Under the pieces are notes generated by a model. That model did not search any database, was not told where the DNA came from, and saw only the letters and a list, made by a program, of their open reading frames with translations. The translations under genes and the position numbers were made by a program. A stretch of DNA of 64,000 bases from Phlebiopsis flavidoalba (Eukaryota > Basidiomycota > Agaricomycetes > Polyporales > Phanerochaetaceae), in NCBI GenBank assembly GCA_035772785.1, contig JAOCPU010000042.1:245725-309724 (forward strand), read 5' to 3'. This document shows positions 56,782-64,000 of this stretch, in pieces. The stretch's first letter is position 1. Each line of letters opens with the position of its first letter.

Positions 56782-59463
56782 TTATGATCGGGGGGTAGTC
56801 GAATTGATTTCTTGGTCACTCCCCCCTTCTCGCGTACCCCACAAGGCTCCGTGCGTTGAAGCCGGCAACCAGAGTACCAGGAATAATCTGTCCCACGCGA
56901 CCCGCTCTACCACACGAGCGTCGTTAACCGAAAGACGATCTAGCAGCAGCTCCGTCCAAGCCTTGAGATACAGCGCCTGATCAAAACCTCGGCGAGTTCC
57001 GGTTGGGGTAAATCCTTTCGAAGGAAGGATAATATTGATGGTCTTACACCAGGAGTCACTTGTGGTGCGTTCGAGTGTGGCGCAATCCAACGGAATGGTG
57101 CCTTGTTCCAGAAGTGTAAATGGGACCTGCTCGCGTTCTTCCGGGGATAAAGTGATGTAAGTGCTTCCTTGTTGGCGATTAGGGCAACGGGACACAATGT
57201 CCCACGCGAGCTGGTTGAATATGTTGGAGAGGGCTTCCTGCATACTCTCGGTCTCCAGCATGACGAAGGCCGGCGTGTCAGCCCCTTCCGCGGGCTGCCA
57301 CTCAGGAATATCCCTGCCAACGGCGCGATAAGGAGGTGGTACAGCGATGTTGATCTGTTTAAACATCACTTCCTCTCTCAAATCGGCTCTCTGTGTCCAG
57401 ATTTCGGCCACAGTCTCTCGCGGCCTGGGCAAGCGATCGATGGTGATCTTGTTCGAGAAGAGTTTTCGCGCCGAGGATCTTCCCATGTTGTAGGTACCTC
57501 GCATCTCGGCTAGAGAGTTAAAACCGATGGCAACGGCAAGCCGTTCTTCTGGGACTCGGCGTGGCTCACCGTCCATCCCTGTGATGCGCCACGAGTCTAG
57601 CTCGGTGACTTCGAAGCCCGAGACAAAGTACAGCCCGCGGACTGAAATGGCCGGTTGCTGAGTGCCGCTCCTCCAGCCGCGTTCAATCTGGGCATTGTTC
57701 GCCGCAGCCGGAATGTGATAATAGGCTGCTCCTTTGAGGATTAGGTCTACGGTATTGTTGACGTGTTGTGGAATGATGAGGGTGTTCGCCAATGTGATTG
57801 CGATAGGGATTGTGGCCATGACGCCGCGCAAGCCAACAATGTCTAGCGGGGAGGTAGATGTAAACTTCTCGAGGAGGTAAATGATTGCCTCCATTCGCCA
57901 TCGCTTGAAGCTCCTAGAATAAGTCCACAAGTCAGCCTTATTAGATTGTTCATACTAATTGACACTAAGTCAGATCACTTACCACCATTGCTGCTGAGGA
58001 ACAACAAAGAAGTAGTCATCCGGATCATTGATCTGAATGCATGCCTTCTTTGCCAAGCTAAGCGAAACAGATACCCGCCCCACTGCATAAGCTTCGGCGT
58101 CCTCATCTTCTACTGTCCTCGCAATCGTGTACATGAATGTGGCCACCTTCTTCAAATCCTGGATCAAATCTGCGATCCTCTCGGGTAAGCATTCCTTCAT
58201 CTCATAGACCCTCCACTCCTTGTTTGCGCCTAGTAAGCCATAGTGCTCCTCCGTGTTCCATTCAATGCGGCGGTAGCCACGGTTATCATCTGTTTGTAGA
58301 TCTAAACTCCCCGAGTGCATTTCCCAAGTGGCTGGCCCTGTGCAAAGGTTGTGCTTGTGTTCTGTGAGCAGCTCTTCAAATCGCTCTGCAGATATCTCGG
58401 GGAGAGTTGCCGTGAGGAATCGAATAACACCGCGGGGCCGCCAGATGACAGTATGACCGGGATGAGAGAATCTGAGCTCCATGTTGATCAGCCATTTGGC
58501 GTGATCATTTGCACTGAGGAGTGCATGAGTGGCGGCGCGGAATGCTGCACTGGGGCCTTCTTCTCCTGCCGCGTAGTGAACTTCAGCCTCATCAGGAGTG
58601 TGTTCAACAACATAGATGGCACTCTTGAACTTCTCCAAGCGTCGCGCCCTGCGAAGAAGGTGTGTGGAAAAGTCCTTGAGTCCGTTTTCCGGAACATGAT
58701 ACCGGCTGTAGACTCTGGTGGCCCACTCGGCTGCAGGGAGATATGAAAACTCTGCAAACGGTTGCATAAGGGCTGCAGATGCCTCTGTGACGAATGAAGG
58801 CGCGTAGCGTGAGAGGGCGTGATATAAGGCATCTTTGTATAGTTCGCCTAACCAGCGATGCCAGATAAAGGTCGAGCAACCTTGATAGTAAAGGTTCGGG
58901 AACACCATCCACACCTTGAGGTGTAGTGTCGGGCTTTCTCCTATCAGGCAGTGGGGTACCAGTGAGGCATCAATGTCGTCGAATTCTTCATTCTAAGTGC
59001 AAAAGGGTGGATAGCGGTAGTAGTTAGCATCCCATCCTTCTGGCATATGATGCTGCCGCGAATAAACAACAGCTACATACCCCGATATTGCATGGTATAG
59101 TCATTTTGGGAGTGTTCTTAATTCTGGCACTAGACAGAGGAACCGGGAATACATCCAGGCTGGTGCGCAAAGGCGAGATTGTCGAGTAAACCGATCATGT
59201 CTCCGAATACGCGCTGTGTGGACACTTGGTTCTCCTCTTCCTCGGGGAAAATTGCAGGATCCCTGATGAACACGCGACTGGTTGAACCGTTTGCATGGAG
59301 AAGGCGTCCTCCGATGAGCAAATTGACCAAATGGAATCGGCGTGACTGTGGATCGGCGTCGCGGGGGAGAGGAGCCGTGCGTGCGCAACCGAGATGCTTC
59401 GTTGCACAGTTCAGCGAGGGTCAGCTGCTTGACAGGGAGGGTTTCGTGGGGGAAAGAAGCCAT
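56782..59463 (-). CDS. Large minus-strand gene, unknown family (paralogue 2 of 2)
   Basis: A gene of about 780-800 residues without a recognised family. The start at 59,463 (AAAA-ATGG) gives ASFPHETLPVKQLTLAELCN. A frameshift near 59,390 leads to HLVNLLIGGRLLHANGSTSR (59,325) and SVSTQRVFGDMIGLLDNLA-like sequence. An intron (about 59,082-58,990) joins to the long exon with VWMVFPNLYYQGCSTFIWHR (58,915-58,855), LSRYAPSFVTEASAALMQPF, LMSANDHAKWLI-type sequence, RPRGVIRFLTATLPEISAER (58,440) and LPERIADLIQDLKKVATFMY (58,185). A second intron (about 57,980-57,915) leads to the last exon: RSFKRWRMEAIIYLLEKFTS, RGLYFVSGFEVTELDSWRIT (57,640), WCKTINIILPSKGFTPTGTR (57,045), and the stop at 56,782. 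No nucleotide-binding or catalytic motif is visible. A captured mycovirus structural gene or a lineage-specific immune-type protein are both possible, and neither is supported by a motif. Confidence 0.7.
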
Positions 59464-59508
59464 TTTTGCGCGAATGTATGAGATGCTTCCATACTTCGGC
59501 CATTGAGT

Positions 59509-59516
59509 ATATATAT
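59509..59516 (-). promoter_or_regulatory. TATA box of paralogue 2
   Basis: A TATATATA word lies about 46 bp upstream of the minus-strand start at 59,463, in a 518-bp divergent promoter shared with the small gene at 59,982. Confidence 0.5.
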
Positions 59517-59839
59517 GTGAATCACCTCTTGCTGAGCCGCACATCCACGGCTGGTAGTAGTTGGTCCCTTTTTAATTGCCGGGTGACACCTTTTGATGCG
59601 ACACAAACTGGCTTGCTTCATGTCCCTTGGCAACAGGCTGATAGCTGCCATGTGCGTTGCACACCCCCTGACCGGCACAAGTGCCCTTACCAAATGTGGA
59701 TGTGTGAGGGCGATCCATCAGTGGGGCGCATCAGACACTGACTGCGCTCAGAATGTTCCTGGTGTTCTAGCGGCGCCTTACGAGACAGCGGAGGTTGGCC
59801 GCCGAATGCAACCCTGTATTCGGCTAATATCTAAGTCTG

Positions 59840-59848
59840 TATATAAGG
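59840..59848 (+). promoter_or_regulatory. TATA box of the small divergent gene
   Basis: TATATAAGG lies about 135 bp upstream of the start at 59,982. The intervening leader contains GTAAGT and could hold a 5' UTR intron. Confidence 0.4.
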
Positions 59849-59981
59849 CCCACATTTACTGTTACTTGGAACCCAGCTAATTTCCCCGTCACTCCTTGTA
59901 AGTTAACTAAAATCTTATCTAATGCTGTGCTACTGTGCTTATCATTTTGAAAGTAACCCTCATTCATTCGTTTTAACAACC

Positions 59982-60446
59982 ATGGCACATAACCAAAACG
60001 AACATGAAATTCGTACCGCCTTTTTGGCGTTTATCGGCCAAGATGCTGTCATCAACGAGGACGTGGATGCGCAGTTCAGCACGGCATTCGTGAAAACGTT
60101 CCAACTACCAATCTCGGCCGGCGATTGCTGGCACATTAGTCGAATCACCAAACTGCTCGGCCGCGGTTCACTGGTGTCATTTCGATGGGCGGCGGATACA
60201 ACGACGAACGCTCCTGGATTTTGGACGGGATACGTCGGTCAAATCGGGGACATTGTGGGCGTGTACAAGAATCAAGTCCTCTGTGACTTGGAGACAGGTC
60301 AGGCTGACGGGCCTAGTTTTGTGCTGATCCCGCATAAGTTTTATAAATCTGGACGCGGCGGTAGTTGGGAGCCTTTGGTTGGGATGCTTTGGGTTTATTG
60401 TGTTCGAAAGTGCTTTAGTAAACCCCTTTCCTTACCCTCACCCTAA
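59982..60446 (+). CDS. Small protein of unknown family, divergent from paralogue 2
   Basis: The start AACC-ATGG at 59,982 gives AHNQNEHEIRTAFLAFIGQD, then FSTAFVKTFQLPISAGDCWH, GRGSLVSFRWAADTTTNAPG with FWTGYVGQIGDIVGVYKNQV and LCDLETG. The frame ends at 60,446, giving 154 codons, but an indel near 60,385 may mean the true C-terminus differs. The middle part has a beta-rich, SH3- or chromo-like pattern (VSFRW...GFWTGYVGQIGDIVGVY...VLCDLETG), which is only a visual impression. It lacks a signal peptide and membrane segment. It shares a divergent promoter with the large unknown gene and could be co-regulated with it. Confidence 0.6.
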   Translation: MAHNQNEHEIRTAFLAFIGQDAVINEDVDAQFSTAFVKTFQLPISAGDCWHISRITKLLGRGSLVSFRWAADTTTNAPGFWTGYVGQIGDIVGVYKNQVLCDLETGQADGPSFVLIPHKFYKSGRGGSWEPLVGMLWVYCVRKCFSKPLSLPSP

Positions 60447-60767
60447 CCCTCCTGTCAATGTTGCGTACTTTACATAGTCATAGTTATTTGTTTGTTTGTT
60501 GTTGTTGGTTTCTTGTCCATTGGTAGTTCTTGGTTGCTGGTTTTGTTGATCTGTTAGCAATGTCAGTCATGGATTGATTTGATAACATTGCACATTGGCT
60601 TCTAATAGTCTTGCTATGGTGTGTGTGTGAGCCACAAGCTGTGAGTTCAAGTTATTAGTTGCATTGTGTCACAAGCTTATTGTGTTTGTGTGATGAGGGC
60701 AAACTTGCTACTTGATAGATCTTGAATCATTCAACTTCAATTTGCAGTGGGTGAGCTGTTCATTGAC
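60447..60767. other. GT-rich stretch left of array E
   Basis: GT-rich plus-strand sequence (TTGTTTGTTTGTTGTTGTTG near 60,487, GTGTGTGTGAG, TTGTGTTTGTGTG) precedes array E. A small telomere-like word CCCTAACCCT (about 60,440-60,450), here in C-strand orientation, lies at the end of the upstream gene. Confidence 0.65.
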
Positions 60768-61546
60768 CCGTCTGCAATTCGCAGACGGTCTGGGGGAGGA
60801 GTCTCTGCCTCATGCAGTGTGTGTGGGTTGGTGGTGAGCACTGTTTCCACCGACGCCGCGTCAACCCGTCTGCAATTCGCAGACGGCCTGGGGGAAGGGT
60901 CTCTACCCCATGCAGTGTGGTGGTGAGTACTGTTCCACCGACACCGACGCCGTGTCAACTCGTCTGCAATTTGCAGACGGCCTGGGGGAAGGGTCTCTGC
61001 CTCATGCAGTGTTGTGGGTTGGTGGTGAGCACTGTTTCCACCGACGCCGCGTCAACCCGTCTGCAATTCGCAGACGGCCTGGGGGAAGGGTCTCTACCCC
61101 ATGCAGTGTGGTGGTGAGTACTGTTCCACTGACACCGACGCCGTGTCAACTCGTCTGCAATTCGCAGACGGCCTGGGGGAAGGGTCTCTGCCTCATGCAG
61201 TTGTGTGGGTTGGTGGTGAGCACTGTTTCCACTGATGCCGCGTCAACCCGTCTGCAATTCGCAGACGGTCTGGGGGAGGAGTCTCTGCCTCATGCAGTTG
61301 TGTGGGTTGGTGGTGAGCACTGTTTCCACCGACGCCGCGTCAACCCGTCTGCAATTCGCAGACGGCCTGCGGGGAGGAGTCTCTACCCCATGCAGTTGTG
61401 TGGGTTGGTGGTGAGCACTGTTTCCACCGACGCCGCGTCAACCCGTCTGCAATTCGCAGACGGCCTGCGGGAGGAGTCTCTCTCTAATGGGCGCTTGCAA
61501 GCACCATGTAGCAAAGCCGCGAAAACCCGTCTGCAATTCGCAGACG
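60768..61546. repeat. Palindrome array E (9 units)
   Basis: Copies start near 60,768, 60,866, 60,960, 61,057, 61,151, 61,248, 61,345, 61,443 and 61,526. The form is CCGTCTGC-AATTC-GCAGACGG, with TCGTCTGC starts in the third and fifth. The period is about 97 bp. Two linker subtypes occur. One has GTTGGTGGTGAGCACTGTTT with CCACCGACGCCGCGTCAA, and the other has GTGGTGGTGAGTACTGTTCC with ACCGACGCCGTGTCAA. They alternate in the left half and become uniform in the right half, showing duplication of a two-unit block. Confidence 0.93.
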
Positions 61547-61890
61547 GCCTGGCGTGCCAGTCTCTATGCCAGCGATGAGCGCCTGTATGCACCGACAAAC
61601 AACTCAACTCAATCTCAATCTCCCCAACTATGCTGTTAAGCCTTAATGGCCACGTAGCTCAGTTGGTTTGCGCCGACTACATTGCTTCATTGCTAATGGG
61701 TTGTGATTAGTAAGATGGCTGACATAATCACAGACAGTGGCAAGCTTGATGGGGATAAGAAGAATTGGCATTGATCAATTCTTCTCATTACCATCAGTGC
61801 CCTTGTGTGTGTTTTTTGCTTGCTAGAAACCCTAATTGAGAGAACTCAATGTGCAACAAATTTGAAAGAAACTCATAACTCATAGCCTAA
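61547..61890. other. Spacer right of array E with a tRNA-like box A word
   Basis: A short CA-rich tract (AACAACTCAACTCAATCTC) is followed at about 61,649-61,668 by GGCCACGTAGCTCAGTTGG, which resembles a tRNA 5' end with a box A promoter. No matching box B, T arm or acceptor 3' strand follows, so it is not a tRNA. It might be the head of a tRNA-derived SINE. Confidence 0.4.
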
Positions 61891-62440
61891 CTGTATTCTC
61901 ATGTTTTTGGTTGGACTAGTTATTGCTCATTTTGAGTTGCTGAGGCAGTTCTACAGGCAACAGCCGCTCTAAGTCAAACAAGATTAATGCATAACCCATC
62001 GGTATGAACTTGAAAGCATCCTAATCATGCCATGAGCTGTATTCTCATGTTTTGGTTGGACTAGTTATTGCTCATTTTGAGTTGCTGAAGCAGTTCTACA
62101 GGCAACAGCCGCTCTAAGTCAAACAAGATTAATGCATAAACTCATCGGTATGAACTTGAAAGCATCCTAATCATGCCATGAGCTGTATTCTCATGTTTTT
62201 GGTTGGACTAGTTATTGCTCATTTTGAGTTGCTGAAGCAGTTCTACAGGCAACAGCCGCTCTAAGTCAAACAAGATTAATGCATAAACTCATCGGTATGA
62301 ACTTGAAAGCATCCTGATCATGCCATGAGCTGTATTCTCATGTTTTTGGTTGGACTAGTTATTGCTCATTTTGAGTTGCTGAGGCAGTTCTACAGGCAAC
62401 AGCCGCTTTAAGTCAAACAAGATTAACGCATAACTCATTT
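61891..62440. repeat. Subterminal tandem repeat 1 (about 147-bp unit, 4 copies)
   Basis: Four head-to-tail units start at about 61,891, 62,038, 62,184 and 62,331, each beginning TGTATTCTCATGTTTTTGG and containing CATTTTGAGTTGCTGA and CAGGCAACAGCCGCT. The period is 146-147 bp and the copies are nearly identical. A diverged partial fifth copy lies at about 63,225-63,310, beyond another repeat family. Confidence 0.9.
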
Positions 62441-62640
62441 CAGTACTGCATTGTGGTGTGGCTAAGAACTAAGCAAAGCAATGGACAAGCTTTAACAAGT
62501 CTGCCTTTTAAGAATAATGTTTTCTGTTATATCAGAGAGCATATTGCGGATTGTTCCAGAGAGAAGATTATATGGTCCATGACCTAAGCCTGGTGTGACA
62601 AGAGCGAGCTTTAGCCCAGTGCCAAATGCGTCACGAAAGG

Positions 62641-63060
62641 CAACCTTTCTGCTGGTATACGATGAAGTTGGATGGCTCGCAACAGAAATAGGGATAGAGA
62701 AGATTGGAATCATGCAAAGTACCAACGGAAGCAACTCAACGTAGTCAATTTCCCTGGTTAGCTTACTACGAAGAGGCTTGGCCTGTGGAGGCATTCACGA
62801 TGAAGTTGGATGGCTCGCAACAGGAATAGGGATAGAGAAGATTGGAATCATGCACAAGATTGCTAAAGTTGGGCTCTAGGGATTATGCAAAGTACCAGCG
62901 GAAAGCAACTCATACGTAGTTAATTTCCCTAGTAGCTCACTACGAAAAGGCTTGGCCTGTGGAGGCATTCACGATGAAGTGGATGGCTCGCAACAGGAAT
63001 AGGGATAGAGAAGATTGGGATCATGCAAAGTACCAGTAGAAGCAACAACTTCAAACTCGA
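62641..63060. repeat. Subterminal tandem repeat 2 (three uneven copies)
   Basis: Three copies of a unit with CGATGAAGTTGGATGGCTCG, AATAGGGATAGAGAAGATTG and CATGCAAAGTACCA begin at about 62,661, 62,799 and 62,972. The middle one has a ~30-bp insertion. A minus-strand frame (62,794-62,492) overlaps but has no recognisable protein features. Confidence 0.75.
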
Positions 63061-63613
63061 GCTTCACAAGCTGCAGAGGTTGCAATTAGGGTATGGGGGG
63101 GATGTGTCAACCTCTAAAGTCTCTAGAGCATGTTGTAAAACCTTGTTTACAGAGTAGTTGTACACCTTTGGAGTGAGAATGGGCAGTTCGCAGGCCGTCT
63201 GCCCAACATCATGTTTATCGGTTGGACCAGTTGTATCACTCATTTTGAGTTGCTGGGCAGCAGCTCCTACAGGCAACAGCTGCTACAACAAGTCAAGAAG
63301 ATTAATGCATTAAGGCTATAAACCCACTCTTTCTGTATGAGCTTGAACCGCATCACAACACCCCCTCTGATCATACTGTGAGTGTAATTCGCTCATATTT
63401 TGCGAGGCCCGGGACGCTTGAGAGGTTTGGTACGATATGTAGAAACTCCTGAAGGCCGTGCATGAAGGAACTTGTCCGCAGCTACGGACACAATTGAGTT
63501 TCTGTAGAGTGTAGATCATTTTGGGTTTCATTCCATGTGCTGTATTATGGGGCTATAGGTAAGTTGTCTACCTGTCTTGATTTTGATATTGGCTTTACTT
63601 GAACTGGAACAAT

Positions 63614-63935
63614 GAGAGCAAATTACTCTCACTCAAGAGTGTATAGCCACTCAGTAAATAAGGTTCTACAACAGAGCAAATCACTCTCACTCAGAGTGAT
63701 TATACGCCACTCAGTAAACAAGGTTCACAAGAGAGCAAATACTCTCACTCAAGAGGTAATAGCCCACTCAGATTAAAACAAGTTTCTACAACAGACCAAA
63801 TTACTCTCACGCAAGAGTGTATAGCCACTACAGTAAACAAGCGTTCCAACAAGAGAGCAAATTACTCTCACTCAAGAGTGTATAGCCACTCATTAAAACA
63901 ATGGTTCTACAACAGACCAAAATCATTCTCACTTC
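63614..63935. repeat. Subterminal tandem repeat 3 (about 60-bp unit, 6 copies)
   Basis: Six copies of a ~56-63 bp unit, each with GAGCAAATTACTCTCACTCA, AGAGTGTATAGCCACTCA and an AACAAGGTTCTACAACA tail. ACTCT and AGAGT form a small stem in every unit. The array directly precedes the telomere. Confidence 0.88.
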
Positions 63936-63937
63936 AA

Positions 63938-64000
63938 TGGGTTTAGGGTGTTAGGGTTTAGGGTTTAGGGTTTAGGGTTTAGGTTTTAGGGTTTAGGGTT
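63938..64000 (+). repeat. Telomere repeat tract (TTTAGGG)
   Basis: About eight units, mainly TTTAGGG with one TTAGGG and one TTTTAGGG variant, run to the end of the window in G-strand orientation. The right edge is therefore very probably a chromosome end truncated by the assembly or the window. Confidence 0.92.

Noticed and set aside
43121..61546. CRISPR-like appearance of the palindrome arrays
   Set aside because: Repeats are regularly spaced and palindromic, but the linkers within one array are nearly identical rather than unique, there are no cas genes, and the surrounding DNA is eukaryotic with spliceosomal introns.
61649..61720. tRNA gene
   Set aside because: Only the 5' part and D-arm-like sequence are present. 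There is no anticodon stem, T arm or acceptor pairing.

Overview
The window reads as nuclear DNA of a basidiomycete fungus. Genes carry many short GT-AG introns, start codons sit in CC/ACC-ATG-G contexts, and coding GC is moderate to high. A DUF6535-type membrane protein and an F-box-type protein suggest an agaricomycete; the resemblance to Rhizoctonia/Ceratobasidiaceae is an inference from protein style only. Nearly every recognisable gene, including the housekeeping hsp60 and farnesyl-diphosphate synthase genes, is broken by one-base indels, often in homopolymers. I read this mostly as consensus error in the assembly, so gene spans are given as whole loci with approximate internal structure.

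Region 1 (1-33,460) is an ordinary gene-bearing chromosome arm: a DUF6535 protein (1.0-3.0 kb, perhaps to 3.9 kb), an unrecognised gene (5.5-7.5 kb), a zinc alcohol dehydrogenase (9.8-11.1 kb), an F-box-like gene (13.3-11.4 kb, minus), a poorly resolved minus-strand locus (14.1-15.8 kb), a GH35 beta-galactosidase (17.6-22.0 kb), a long stretch with little recognisable coding (22-27.5 kb), mitochondrial Hsp60, farnesyl diphosphate synthase, and an alpha-methylacyl-CoA racemase family protein ending at 33,457.

Region 2 (33,458-38,217) is a sharply bounded AT-rich block without convincing genes. It holds two fold-back (inverted-repeat) elements and a small set of tandem repeats, and ends at a scrap of telomeric repeat.

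Region 3 (38,218-64,000) is subtelomeric. It begins with a Penelope-like retroelement (minus strand) of the endonuclease-lacking, telomere-attaching kind (Coprina/Athena-like). The element has two ~600-bp direct repeats (pLTRs), each carrying a hammerhead-ribozyme-like core, and interstitial telomeric repeats. Then come a SNF2-family helicase gene (44.6-51.2 kb, plus), two diverged paralogous minus-strand genes of unknown family (52.7-55.3 and 56.8-59.5 kb), and a small divergently transcribed gene (60.0-60.4 kb). Five tandem arrays are interspersed among these genes. Their inter-unit sequences differ from array to array, but all share one palindrome, CCGTCTGC-N5-GCAGACGG (about 35 copies). 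One array lies inside a helicase intron and the others lie in intergenic space. The last 2 kb hold three families of short subterminal tandem repeats, and the window ends in a TTTAGGG telomere tract in G-strand orientation, so the right edge is a chromosome end.

The most interesting and possibly undescribed system is this subtelomeric module: genes separated by palindrome arrays with GT-rich sequence to the left and CA-rich sequence to the right, plus a telomere-attaching retroelement. Its function cannot be read from sequence alone.
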